Positions 17,024 through 25,914 of a stretch of 64,000 nucleotides of DNA are shown piece after piece. The notes beneath the pieces were generated by a model, which was given only the letters and a program-made list of their open reading frames with translations, was not told the origin of the DNA and made no database searches. Position numbers and translations under genes: made by a program. The DNA comes from DATAWK01 sp036267255 (GTDB taxonomy: Bacteria > Acidobacteriota > Terriglobia > Terriglobales > Acidobacteriaceae), in contig DATAWK010000032.1 in assembly GCA_036267255.1 (NCBI GenBank), positions 1 through 64,000 on the forward strand. Reading direction: 5' to 3'. The stretch's first letter is position 1. Each line of letters starts with the position of its first letter.

Positions 17024-18244
17024 ATGAAAGGAGTAGCACGGCTCGAACCCACATTCAGGCTGATGAAAAATATGCCACCGAAAGCCAATTGCAATCGTAC
17101 CGCGCTGATTTTTACGATCAATGCGTGCATGTTCATTTTCGGATTTGTGCTGTTCCTGATGGGAACTTTGCTTCCCTCTCTCCATGTAAGTTACGCCCAG
17201 GCCGGCAGCCTCGGGTCTTTCCCATTGATTGGAATTCTGATTGCTAGTGTCCTTGTCGGTCCGGTTCTCGACATTCACGGGGCCAAGCAGGTATTGATCC
17301 TCGCGCTGATACTGATCGCTGGATCACTCGCTCTGATTCCATCACTTCAGCTTTACTGGCAGCTTGCGATATGTTGTCTGGCCTACGGGTTTGGAGGCGG
17401 GGTTCTCAATACAGCCGCAAATGTTCTGATTGCGGACCTGCATGTTGAAAGCCGCGCCAGCGCTCTCAATTTGTTGGGCTTCTTTTTCAGCGTCGGAGCC
17501 GTCCTGGCCCCTTTGCTAATGTCGACAATCAGCGGAGAACTGCGTCCATCGATTGTGCTTCGCATCCTGGCCGCTCTCACAGCTGCAGTTTTGATTCCAG
17601 TGACTCTCTTTGAGTTTCCGCCTCCGCTGAAGGCCGGGGTCCAGCTTCGAAACCTGTTTTTGGTTCTCAACCAGCCAGCGGTGTGGTTGTTTGGAATCCT
17701 CCTGATTTTTGAATCAGGGAGCGAAAACTGCATGTTTGTATGGTCGAGCAAAATCGCCGCCGAGGCGTTACATACCACTCCAGCGCAGGCGAACCTGGCG
17801 CTGGTCGGTCTAAGTGTGGCGCTCGGCATCGGCCGCCTCATTGCCGTCTTCTGGCTGCACTGGTTGGGAAACCTGGGCACAATATGGCTTTCGACATCTC
17901 TGGTCTTAGTGGGCGTCTCCATCGCTTTGACGGCCCACGGATTGTTTGCCATGGTTTCGGCGATGACGGTCATAGGTTTGGGAATCTCCGCGATTTTTCC
18001 TACCGTATTGGGTCTCGCTGGAGATCGATTTTCCTGTGAAACCGGGACGGTGTTCGGCACCATCATTGCTCTTGGCCTGGTTGGAGGAGTGGCGGGTCCG
18101 ACATTGGGTGGACACGCAATCGCCTACGGTCCTCTTCATGTGTTATGGATTCCCGCCGTGTCCGCTGTGGCGGTCGCCGTCCTCACAGCGATTGTCGGTA
18201 TGCAAAAAGCACGCACTCCAAACAAAAAACATATCAACGCATGA
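17024..18244 (+). CDS. MFS transporter
   Basis: 406 residues from ATG 17024, 24 bases after the ROK stop. GAGG ends just 3 bases before it, so the ATG at 17063 (before KNMPPKANC) is an alternative. Twelve hydrophobic segments, starting with ALIFTINACMFIFGFVLFLM and with a GFGGGVLNTAANVLI repeat-like half. Inner-membrane secondary transporter; the position at the end of the GntR-SIS-GH42-ROK run suggests it imports the sugar released in the periplasm for the ROK kinase. Confidence 0.85.
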   Translation: MKGVARLEPTFRLMKNMPPKANCNRTALIFTINACMFIFGFVLFLMGTLLPSLHVSYAQAGSLGSFPLIGILIASVLVGPVLDIHGAKQVLILALILIAGSLALIPSLQLYWQLAICCLAYGFGGGVLNTAANVLIADLHVESRASALNLLGFFFSVGAVLAPLLMSTISGELRPSIVLRILAALTAAVLIPVTLFEFPPPLKAGVQLRNLFLVLNQPAVWLFGILLIFESGSENCMFVWSSKIAAEALHTTPAQANLALVGLSVALGIGRLIAVFWLHWLGNLGTIWLSTSLVLVGVSIALTAHGLFAMVSAMTVIGLGISAIFPTVLGLAGDRFSCETGTVFGTIIALGLVGGVAGPTLGGHAIAYGPLHVLWIPAVSAVAVAVLTAIVGMQKARTPNKKHINA

Positions 18245-18477
18245 AGACGCAACAGCCCTGTTCGAGTTGAGATTCAACCTATTTCGCCATCATCGCGGGC
18301 TTGAACGAACCAGCGGCTAGGGTTCACAATGGATGCTGTTCGTTGTCGCCCCGAGAAACGACAAGTTATGGCTCACGCGTGCAGATGATGAGCAATCGCC
18401 CACCGCCTTTTTATCACTCTCGCTGTTGCTGTTGCTGCACACGTTTTCTATCTTGAACTGGCCGGAGATGCATCGTC

Positions 18478-18984
18478 ATGCCCACGAAAGTCGAACGTCG
18501 AACCGTCGATCTGTCGCAGTATCCGAACCTGGTTGTTATCTATCTCGGAATGCGGGTCAATCACCTTACCGGCCTGAAGACGTTGCTTGGGTTCGGGCCG
18601 AAGATATCCAGTTCTGTCACGGCTCAACCTGACGGGTTGCTTCTGCATGAAACCATGGTCTACTCCCTTTTCCCTGCCCATGTTGGCATGCGCCAATACT
18701 GGCGTGACATGGAAGCGCTCCTGACCTGGTCCCGCTCGGAACCGCATCGCGACTGGTGGAAAGCCTTTTTGCGGAACTCCGGGGGAACCGGCTTCTGGCA
18801 CGAAACCTATCTGATGCAGGGCGGCATGGAAGCGATCTACGACGACATCCCAAAGCCAATCGGCTTCATGGGCTTCGCTCCAGTCAAGCCTGCCCGTGGC
18901 GCCATGTTCGGCGCGGCTCACCGTGCTACCAGGCCGTATAGTGGAGAGCCCGTCGTCAGCGAAAAAGATTTGTACGAATCCTAG
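18478..18984 (+). CDS. DUF4188 family protein (monooxygenase-like)
   Basis: 168 residues. Segments characteristic of DUF4188 are present: LVVIYLGMRVNHLTGLKTLL at the start, MRQYWRDMEALLTWSRS in the middle and GTGFWHETYLMQGGMEAIYDD near the end. The family has a dimeric alpha/beta-barrel-like fold and is often labelled as a monooxygenase or heme-related protein, but no reaction is firmly established. No signal peptide. It stands alone between the MFS gene and lexA on the same strand. The 233 bases before it hold no recognised feature. Confidence 0.75.
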   Translation: MPTKVERRTVDLSQYPNLVVIYLGMRVNHLTGLKTLLGFGPKISSSVTAQPDGLLLHETMVYSLFPAHVGMRQYWRDMEALLTWSRSEPHRDWWKAFLRNSGGTGFWHETYLMQGGMEAIYDDIPKPIGFMGFAPVKPARGAMFGAAHRATRPYSGEPVVSEKDLYES

Positions 18985-19091
18985 CTCGTTCCATTTCCTG
19001 AGGTCGTTCCCTTCCTGAATTTTTGAATGAAACCAGGAATTCAAATTTTGCTTGCAAACTTCGCCTTTCATTCGCTAAGATAACAATTGCT

Positions 19092-19700
19092 ATGGCAATC
19101 ACGCGACGTCAAAAGGAAGTCCTGGACTTTATCCGCAATTTTGTCGAACGGTGCGGCTACTCGCCATCGTTTGAGGAGATTGCACACGGCCTCGGCCTCA
19201 GCTCGTTGGCAACCGTACACAAGCACATCAGCAATCTGGAGAAGAAAGGGCTGCTGCATCGCGCGCACAATCGCAGCCGCTCCATTGATGTGCTGCCCGC
19301 ACAAACACAGCGCGCAGTCAACAGCCACACGTGGCCACTGCTGGGCCGCATTGCCGCAGGCCGGCCAGTCGAAGCCGTCGAGACCCACGAAACTATTTCT
19401 CTGGATGACATCCTCGGCGAAAAAACTGTCTTTGCATTGGAAGTCCGCGGCGAATCCATGCGAGACGAGCATATTGTTCATGGAGATTTTGTCCTGGTGG
19501 AACGCACGCAGACGGCGCGGCAGGGAGAGATCGTCGTTGCGCTGGTCGATGGCTCGGAGAGCACACTGAAACGCTATTATCTGGAAGGTGACACGGTGCG
19601 TTTGCAGCCCTCCAATGCCGAGATGCAACCTATTTATGTTCCAGCAATCAGCGTGGCTATTCAGGGACGTGTACTCGCGATCGTGCGCAAGTGCGCCTGA
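19092..19700 (+). CDS. lexA: LexA repressor
   Basis: 202 residues from ATG 19092 (the start MAITRRQ is the canonical one). N-terminal winged helix with helices LSSLATVHKHISNLEKKGLL (37-56). Self-cleavage site Ala89-Gly90 in GRIAAGRPV, catalytic Ser122 (RGESM) and Lys160 (STLK), all present. It represses DNA-damage genes and is inactivated by RecA-stimulated autocleavage. No ribosome site lies before the ATG, and a TAAGAT -10-like box ends 10 bases upstream, so the transcript may be almost leaderless. An inverted repeat TTTGAAT/ATTCAAA at 19022-19045 may be an operator. Confidence 0.95.
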   Translation: MAITRRQKEVLDFIRNFVERCGYSPSFEEIAHGLGLSSLATVHKHISNLEKKGLLHRAHNRSRSIDVLPAQTQRAVNSHTWPLLGRIAAGRPVEAVETHETISLDDILGEKTVFALEVRGESMRDEHIVHGDFVLVERTQTARQGEIVVALVDGSESTLKRYYLEGDTVRLQPSNAEMQPIYVPAISVAIQGRVLAIVRKCA

Positions 19701-19714
19701 GTCTTCTTAAACGC

Positions 19715-19750
19715 AAAAAGAAACGGCAGCCTAGGCTGCCGTTTCTTTTT
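19715..19750. terminator. bidirectional intrinsic terminator between lexA and the M48 gene
   Basis: A perfect 36-base palindrome: A5, then GAAACGGCAGCC, TA, and its exact complement ending in T5. The T-run on each strand makes it an intrinsic terminator for both convergent genes. Confidence 0.9.
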
Positions 19751-19762
19751 GCTACCTGCTTC

Positions 19763-20998
19763 CTAATCGCTTCTGGGGTGCAGCGTTGGCCGGTCGTCGG
19801 TCTGTGTAGAAGTAGACGAATCGTTGTTCCCTGCACCGACACGGCGCAGCGTTGGCTGATTCGGATTTTGGCCGTTCTTCAAAGTGCGTCTATTTTCAAT
19901 GCGCGCCAGCCGTGCCTTGACATCGTGAAACTCGGAAGTATCGACAACATACTCCTCTCGGGGTGGCAGGATATGAGCGATCTCCCATTGGGAACGGGCT
20001 ACACGATCCGGTGTCTGCGGATGCGTCTCAAATGCCTTGGTGAGTAGACCGGGCTTCTGTTTCTCCAGCGCTTCAATCTTCTCAAAGAAGTCGATGAGTC
20101 CTTCTGGATCGTAGCCAGCCTTATATGCGTATTGAATGCCAAGCCAATCGGCCTGGGCTTCAAAATCGCGCTGGAACTGCAGGAAGGTAAGTGGAATGGC
20201 CAGCGAAGTGGCTTCGTAAATCATATAGCCGGTCATGCTGTAGCCGGTCATGATCATCAATGGCACGGAACCGATATTGGCGTAATTCATGCGCGTCATC
20301 TCGCGCGCCTGGTGGTGCGCGGCAACGTGGGCAATCTCATGAGCCATCACATCGGCCAGCTCCGACTCATTGTCAGCGGCCATGATGAGTCCGGAATTGA
20401 CAAAGAAATAGCCTCCGGGCAAAGCAAACGCGTTGATCTCATCCGTATCGATCACCTTGATGGTGAAAGGTACCTTCGCATCGGAGTTCTTCACAAGGTT
20501 CTGACCAATGCGGTTGATGTACTCCTCAACGACTGGGTCCTTGATGATCTTGGCAGTCTTCAATATCTGCTGAGAGTATTGCGCGCCCCAGGCAATCTCC
20601 GTGTTGGTGGAGTACCAATTGCCCAGGCCGCGGCCGCCGATGTTACGGCTGCCCACAGCGTTGACGTCATCTTCGCTGCCAGGCTTCACGCCCGGCATGG
20701 TCTGATCTTCACTGCCGCTCTGGTCGTCTTTAGCTTTGTCCTTCTTGTCCTTTTTATGCGCCTTTTTGTTGTTGGCATCCTGCTGCGTGGCGTCGGTGTC
20801 GAGCGGCGGTGGCCCGGCATCGGAAGGTTGAGTCTGGGGAGTTTGCGGCCGCGTGCTTGATGGCGCCTGCGAATCCGATTGCGCAGGAGTCCCGGACTGC
20901 GAACTCTGCGCAAATACAGGCCATCCCGATATCGCAATGCAAAGGACAGCCACCGTGCCATTTCGGAGTGAAGTTTTGATATTTAGGAGATTCCTCAT
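19763..20998 (-). CDS. exported M48 family metalloprotease with disordered N-terminus
   Basis: 411 residues. Signal peptide at 1-30 (cleavage near VFAQ), then about 90 residues rich in Ser, Pro, Gln and later Lys/Asp (32-100), probably disordered. The catalytic domain has H220-E-I-A-H224 and the third ligand region FEAQADWLG. It resembles the periplasmic chaperone-protease BepA and Loi type, which clear misassembled outer-membrane proteins, though the TPR half of BepA is not evident. No operon partner: it is convergent with lexA, and the next gene to the right starts after its own terminator region. Confidence 0.88.
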   Translation of the reverse strand: MRNLLNIKTSLRNGTVAVLCIAISGWPVFAQSSQSGTPAQSDSQAPSSTRPQTPQTQPSDAGPPPLDTDATQQDANNKKAHKKDKKDKAKDDQSGSEDQTMPGVKPGSEDDVNAVGSRNIGGRGLGNWYSTNTEIAWGAQYSQQILKTAKIIKDPVVEEYINRIGQNLVKNSDAKVPFTIKVIDTDEINAFALPGGYFFVNSGLIMAADNESELADVMAHEIAHVAAHHQAREMTRMNYANIGSVPLMIMTGYSMTGYMIYEATSLAIPLTFLQFQRDFEAQADWLGIQYAYKAGYDPEGLIDFFEKIEALEKQKPGLLTKAFETHPQTPDRVARSQWEIAHILPPREEYVVDTSEFHDVKARLARIENRRTLKNGQNPNQPTLRRVGAGNNDSSTSTQTDDRPTLHPRSD

Positions 20999-21181
20999 AC
21001 AACGCCTTTTCTGCCGGCATGATTTGGATCGTACCTACATAGCAGTATGCGCCTTTTTCCTGTCCCCCTGCAGCGGAATGTTTTGACAGGAGAAAAATGC
21101 AAGTTGCCCAAAGTAAAAGGCCGCATCCCCAGTAGAATGCGGCTTTACTTGAATCACGGATTCCCTGTTGCGAACTCTTGC

Positions 21182-22543
21182 TTAATCGTAATACTCCAGT
21201 CCAAGGTGCGTGATCAGATCTTCTCCCTGGATATGCCGCAACGTGTTCTTCAGCTTCATCGATTGAATAAAGAGATCGTGCTCCGGGTACAGTCCTTCCG
21301 GTGTCATCGGCGACTTAAAGAAGAAGCTGAGCCACTCCTGAATACCGATCCCGCGCAGCTCGCTACTGCGTTTCGCCAGATCCAGAAATAGCACCAAATC
21401 CAGTGCAATTGGTGCCGCTAAGATGGAATCGCGGCAAAGAAAATCCACCTTGATCTGCATTGGATATCCAAGCCAGCCAAAGATATCGATGTTGTCCCAA
21501 CCCTCTTTGTTATCACCACGTGGCGGGTAATAGTTAATGCGAACCTTGTGGTAAATATCGCCGTACAGCTCAGGGTAAAGTTCCGGTTGCAGGATGAAGT
21601 CCAGCACCCCCAGCTTGGACTCTTCCTTGGTCTTGAAAGATTCGGGGTCATCCAGCACTTCGCCGTCGCGGTTGCCCAGAATATTTGTGGAATACCAGCC
21701 GCTGACGCCCAACATGCGCGCCTTGAAAGCCGGTGCCAGCACCGTCTTGATAAGCGTCTGGCCCGTCTTAAAGTCTTTGCCGCAAATCGGAGCATTGTTC
21801 TTCCTGGAAAGCTCCTGCATCACCGGCAGATCGACGGTAAGATTGGGTGCACCGTTGGCGAAAGGAATGCCCTCCGACAGCGCTGCGTAAGCATAAATCT
21901 GCGAGGGCGCAATGTTGATGTCGCTCGCTTCCAGGCCCTTCTCAAAGGCTTCGACCGACGCATGCACTGCGGACGGCTCCAGAAATATCTCTGTCGAGCC
22001 GCACCAGATCATCACCTGACGGTCAGTCTTCTTCTTGAACTCGCGAATGTCGGCGCGAAGTTGGTCGGCCAGGTCGCGCTTGTTCTTGCCTTTCTTGACG
22101 TTGGTTCCCTGCAGGCGCTTCACATAATACTGGTCGAAGACCGCAGGCATCGGCGTAATGGTTTCCAGAAATGGCCGGATCGACTGCAGCAGATCCTTAT
22201 CCAGCACCTTGGCCGTGCTTGCAGCTTCATACATATTGCTGGGAAAGATATCCCAGCCAGTAAAGACCAGATCGTCCAGTGCGGCGATAGGAACAAAATC
22301 TTTCACCAGCGGCGTGCGATTCTCTGTACGTTTACCCAGACGCACGGTGCCCATTTGCGTTACAGATCCGATCGGCTTGGCCAGTCCCTTACGGACGGCT
22401 TCCACCCCGGCGATGAATGTGGTGGCAACGGCTCCCATGCCGACGACCATGATGCCTAATTTGCCCTTAGCGGGCGCAATCGTATTTGCACCGGCAGATG
22501 GGTTATTGCCGGTCTCGTTCATAGCCATGCTTCGCAGAACCAT
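21182..22543 (-). CDS. ino1: inositol-3-phosphate synthase
   Basis: 453 residues. NAD-binding IMVVGMGAVATTFIAG (31-46), central FTGWDIFPSNMYEAA and the C-terminal FGWLGYPMQIKVDFLCRDSI with DLVLFLDLA are the conserved blocks of bacterial/eukaryal myo-inositol-1-phosphate synthase. It converts glucose 6-phosphate to 1D-myo-inositol 3-phosphate in the cytoplasm using NAD. Starts at 22543 or 22528; neither has a clear ribosome site. In bacteria the product feeds inositol lipids or osmolytes. The gene is not in an obvious pathway cluster here. Confidence 0.92.
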   Translation of the reverse strand: MVLRSMAMNETGNNPSAGANTIAPAKGKLGIMVVGMGAVATTFIAGVEAVRKGLAKPIGSVTQMGTVRLGKRTENRTPLVKDFVPIAALDDLVFTGWDIFPSNMYEAASTAKVLDKDLLQSIRPFLETITPMPAVFDQYYVKRLQGTNVKKGKNKRDLADQLRADIREFKKKTDRQVMIWCGSTEIFLEPSAVHASVEAFEKGLEASDINIAPSQIYAYAALSEGIPFANGAPNLTVDLPVMQELSRKNNAPICGKDFKTGQTLIKTVLAPAFKARMLGVSGWYSTNILGNRDGEVLDDPESFKTKEESKLGVLDFILQPELYPELYGDIYHKVRINYYPPRGDNKEGWDNIDIFGWLGYPMQIKVDFLCRDSILAAPIALDLVLFLDLAKRSSELRGIGIQEWLSFFFKSPMTPEGLYPEHDLFIQSMKLKNTLRHIQGEDLITHLGLEYYD

Positions 22544-22669
22544 CCTTCTTGCTTATATTTGTGCTGATTGCAGATTCTTTCAGTGTCTACTTTTGTCAAT
22601 GGCTTTGGCAAATACCCAACAAGCCCGGTGAAGTTTGTGGCATTGTTTTCGCTTCCGCGGATGGACGCA

Positions 22670-23620
22670 TCAGGGCGCAATCACATCCAGGTCGTTGGCA
22701 ACCATCACCGGTCCATGAAACGTCTTCTGGATTTCCTCCACCATCTGGATTTGGTTGGAATCGCCGAGAGGCATGTAGTGCGTAATGATCAATATTTTGG
22801 GTTTGGCCTTCGCGGCAATCTCTCCTAACTGTGCCGCCGAAGTATGAAACGAAGAAAAGTAAGGGCCGGCATCGGCATTTCCGGGTGTGGAATACACCTC
22901 GGAGATCAGCACATCGCACCCATGGCATGCTTCGATTACGCTTTCCGTGGGACGCGTATCGCCTGTAATCACGATCGACTTTCCGTACGCGTCGAAACGG
23001 TATCCGAGCGATTCCTTCCAGCTTCCGTGCTTGACGGCAAACGCCGTGACCTTTACGTTCTCGTCCTGGTAGATAACCCCCGGCTGAATTTCATGCACAA
23101 CAACTTTGTGTCCAGTCAGGCTTTCGTGTTCCAGACCCTGCGTGCGAACCTCGATGTCCTCCGCATAGGCACGTTCAATATTGTCCGCCATCGCCTGGGT
23201 TCCAACCGGGCCATAAAGACGCAATGGAACGGTACGGCCCATCACCCAGGGCGTCAGAATCAGATCCGGAAGACCCAGGGTATGGTCGGAATGCAGATGC
23301 GTGAGGAATGCAATGTCGAGCTGGTTCGGCTGTAGCGCCGTAACCCCACGCTGAAAAGCGGCTTCGGCCTGACGCACAATGCCGGTGCCTGCATCGACGA
23401 TGTATGCTTTCCCATTCGCAACAATTGCCAGAGCCGGCCCTTGGCGCTCTGGATTGGGGCGCGGCATTCCCGTGCCGAGGAATACGACAGCAACTCTCGC
23501 ATTGAAGCTCTGTGTCGGCAATGCCGCCGTCGTTTGCGAAGAACGACACGATGCACCCAGGCCAATCACAACTGGAAGCGTCAACAGGTACATCACGCAA
23601 CGTAAGATGGACTTCTTCAC
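22670..23620 (-). CDS. exported MBL-fold metallohydrolase (ribonuclease Z/arylsulfatase-like)
   Basis: 316 residues from a GTG at 23620, chosen for GGGGAG 4 bases upstream; a TTG at 23635 is possible. N-terminal hydrophobic segment with a Cys (GLGASC), either a signal peptide or a weak lipobox. Metal motif HLHSDH, then KSIVITGDTRP and a late THYM histidine, as in the RNase Z/AtsA-like subgroup. Export argues against tRNA processing and for a periplasmic ester or phosphodiester hydrolase, with substrate unknown. It is on the same strand as the inositol synthase, 126 bases upstream. Confidence 0.8.
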   Translation of the reverse strand: MKKSILRCVMYLLTLPVVIGLGASCRSSQTTAALPTQSFNARVAVVFLGTGMPRPNPERQGPALAIVANGKAYIVDAGTGIVRQAEAAFQRGVTALQPNQLDIAFLTHLHSDHTLGLPDLILTPWVMGRTVPLRLYGPVGTQAMADNIERAYAEDIEVRTQGLEHESLTGHKVVVHEIQPGVIYQDENVKVTAFAVKHGSWKESLGYRFDAYGKSIVITGDTRPTESVIEACHGCDVLISEVYSTPGNADAGPYFSSFHTSAAQLGEIAAKAKPKILIITHYMPLGDSNQIQMVEEIQKTFHGPVMVANDLDVIAP

Positions 23621-23761
23621 CAGTCTCCCCAGCAAATAGAGCTATCGCCAGAATTATAGCGGGCGAAGGCTCGCATTCGCGGAGCCTCACACGCGCGTTG
23701 TTGTGTCGTCGCTATGGTTACCATTGCTGAATGGTCTTAAGCAACGTAGCTGAAAACACAG

Positions 23762-25486
23762 CTAGGCGTCATCGTAGTCTTCCGTAAGCGACTTCAGAAA
23801 CGCCACCAGATTCGCAACATCACTTTCAGACAACGACATGTTTGCGAACTCCGGAGGAGCATTCCGCAGCAACCCCTGATGCGCCAACTGCGAACTCTTT
23901 ATATAAAATTCAACGACGTCATTGAATGTCTGCGCGCTTCCGTTGTGAAAATACGGAGCCGAGTCTTCCAGATCGCGCAGCACAGGTGTTTTTATCTGTG
24001 CAATTGTGCTCGCGAGTCCCCGATCGATCGAACAATCCTTCCCCACGGCGCACACGAATCCTTTCAAATCTGCCTGCGGATTGGGAACATCCGGATTTAA
24101 ATAAATGTTCCAAAGGCCGAGATCCGAATACAAGGGATTTGTCGCCGATGCCGCACGCCGAAAGACTTCCGCAGCATCCGGATGATTCGGCGACGCCGGC
24201 ATATACGCATCGAAATTTGCGTTGCGCTGCGCCAGCGTGGGAATGGCAAGCGCCATAAACGCGCCTGCTCCGTGCACAGTGTCATACTCTTCCTGCAAGA
24301 CGCCTGTGTTATGAAAGACAAAATCACTAAAGTCCGGCGCCTGATGACAGCCTGCGCAATTCCCCGCGTGTTGATTGTCATCGGAACCCACAGCCGCAGC
24401 CTTTAAAAATATCTTCAGCCCGGCTAGTTCCTGTGCGCCAAATTGATATGGCTGCGCATGGTATTTAAAGCTGCCATCCGCAGGCGTGATATAGATCGGA
24501 TTGTTGAGCGCCAGTACCTGTGCATACAAACGTTGGTTGTATTGCGCCTTCGTTTCTCCGGCCAGCGGCTGCTGCGGAAGATGGTTAACGCGCAGAAAAT
24601 TGTCGTAAGGCGAGCCAACGTACCTGCCAAACTCGTCTCGCTGAAAGAGCAGGTCCTTCATATACTGTCCGATCATCATCGCGATTTCGTTGAAAATCTG
24701 TTGATCGGTGGCTGTTTTAACATTCAGCCGTAGCGACGGTGGCAGAAGCAGGTCTTTGGTAATACGCGGATCCGTGCCCAGCATCAGAACTCCATAGGAC
24801 AATCCGTTCGTTCGATCGGCAGCAAGTTGGTCCGATCCATTGTCCTCGCGAATTACCTGGGCAATGTGGGCCACGGCCTGGTTATATTGTGCGGGCGACC
24901 AACCAAAATTGCGTCCAGCCATGGTGCTCTCCACCAGGTCTGCAGCCGATACAAACTCGCCATCGTGATGCAGAAAGATTGGTCCGGAACGCGCCGTGAA
25001 ACTGTCGACCATCTGGCTGGCGTTGCGCGGCGTTGTTGTAAAACCATCCATCTCCCGTGGAATGGGACTGCGTGTAGTGAAGTCCGCATAGGTGCGATTG
25101 CCGCCTCCGGTTACGCCTTGAAATTCTGTAACGAAATGGCAGGATCGGCAATTGATTGATTGCCCTGCAAATGGTCCCGGCAGAGTTCCATTTGGGGTCT
25201 GCACCTGCTCTACGACAGGATCGCCCACCGCAAGCGGCTGATTGATGCCCGTCATGTGCGTTGCAAAGTATTCCGAGAAACGAGTATCGAGAAACATCCG
25301 CTCGCCAATCGTGTCCGAGGCAGGCGTAACAGCTTCGCTCGGTGGAGATGCCGGAGCATCACCGCTTCCACAGCCATTGACCAACACAGCGCCACCGAAT
25401 CCAAGACATGCCACAATCAAGACCAGCCAGCCGTGCCTTGCCCTCAGACGGCGAAAATCATTCCGGAGATTGACCGTACGTTTCAC
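23762..25486 (-). CDS. di-heme cytochrome c peroxidase-like lipoprotein
   Basis: 574 residues from GTG 25486, chosen because it forms a GTGA overlap with the previous stop and has AAGGGAGAG upstream. Signal segment WLVLIVACLGFGG then lipobox-like VNGC. Two c-type heme sites, CRSCH and CAGCH, in an arrangement of the cytochrome c peroxidase/MauG superfamily; the C-terminal TPVLRDLEDSAPYFHNG is typical. Such proteins reduce peroxide or modify a partner protein in the periplasm. It is the last gene of a coupled three-gene unit with a small cytochrome c and a predicted outer-membrane barrel protein. Confidence 0.85.
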   Translation of the reverse strand: MKRTVNLRNDFRRLRARHGWLVLIVACLGFGGAVLVNGCGSGDAPASPPSEAVTPASDTIGERMFLDTRFSEYFATHMTGINQPLAVGDPVVEQVQTPNGTLPGPFAGQSINCRSCHFVTEFQGVTGGGNRTYADFTTRSPIPREMDGFTTTPRNASQMVDSFTARSGPIFLHHDGEFVSAADLVESTMAGRNFGWSPAQYNQAVAHIAQVIREDNGSDQLAADRTNGLSYGVLMLGTDPRITKDLLLPPSLRLNVKTATDQQIFNEIAMMIGQYMKDLLFQRDEFGRYVGSPYDNFLRVNHLPQQPLAGETKAQYNQRLYAQVLALNNPIYITPADGSFKYHAQPYQFGAQELAGLKIFLKAAAVGSDDNQHAGNCAGCHQAPDFSDFVFHNTGVLQEEYDTVHGAGAFMALAIPTLAQRNANFDAYMPASPNHPDAAEVFRRAASATNPLYSDLGLWNIYLNPDVPNPQADLKGFVCAVGKDCSIDRGLASTIAQIKTPVLRDLEDSAPYFHNGSAQTFNDVVEFYIKSSQLAHQGLLRNAPPEFANMSLSESDVANLVAFLKSLTEDYDDA

Positions 25487-25914
25487 TGTTTCTCTCCCTT
25501 CTCTGGCTGGCTTCCAGTCTTGGTTGGTGCCGAAACTGCCAGCGGCAAACTGCGGATATACGTCACAAGCTGCCAACGTTGTTGTTCGGGCAGAGAACTC
25601 CAGGAAGGCATGCCCTTCCACGGATCTCCATTCTTCAGAATCCAGGCAATCTCTCCATCCGTAGCGTTTTGTATGCGCTCACTCCTCAGGCTGGGTCTGC
25701 CGTGTTGCCCGTTCGCATCCGCTCCATGACATTTGGCGCAGTTATCTCGGAAGAGAATCTTGCCTGCGGCAGCCGCTTCCGGTTGTCCAGCATACGGATT
25801 GACGCGCTTGCGGTCCGCATCCGGGACCTTCTTCAGCCATTTGCCATTCGCGGCCCCCATCGCTGTCAACGCAGGAATCAGTAACACGGACACCATCCAG
25901 AGTCGCTTTTTCAT
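25483..25914 (-). CDS. small exported cytochrome c
   Basis: 143 residues. Signal peptide at 1-20, one heme site NCAKCHGADANG, and a distal Met candidate in WKGMPSW. Class I cytochrome c, probably the electron donor or acceptor for the di-heme protein. Its start overlaps the upstream stop by 4 bases (ATGA) and its stop overlaps the downstream start (GTGA), so all three genes are translationally coupled. Confidence 0.9.
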   Translation of the reverse strand: MKKRLWMVSVLLIPALTAMGAANGKWLKKVPDADRKRVNPYAGQPEAAAAGKILFRDNCAKCHGADANGQHGRPSLRSERIQNATDGEIAWILKNGDPWKGMPSWSSLPEQQRWQLVTYIRSLPLAVSAPTKTGSQPEKGEKQ

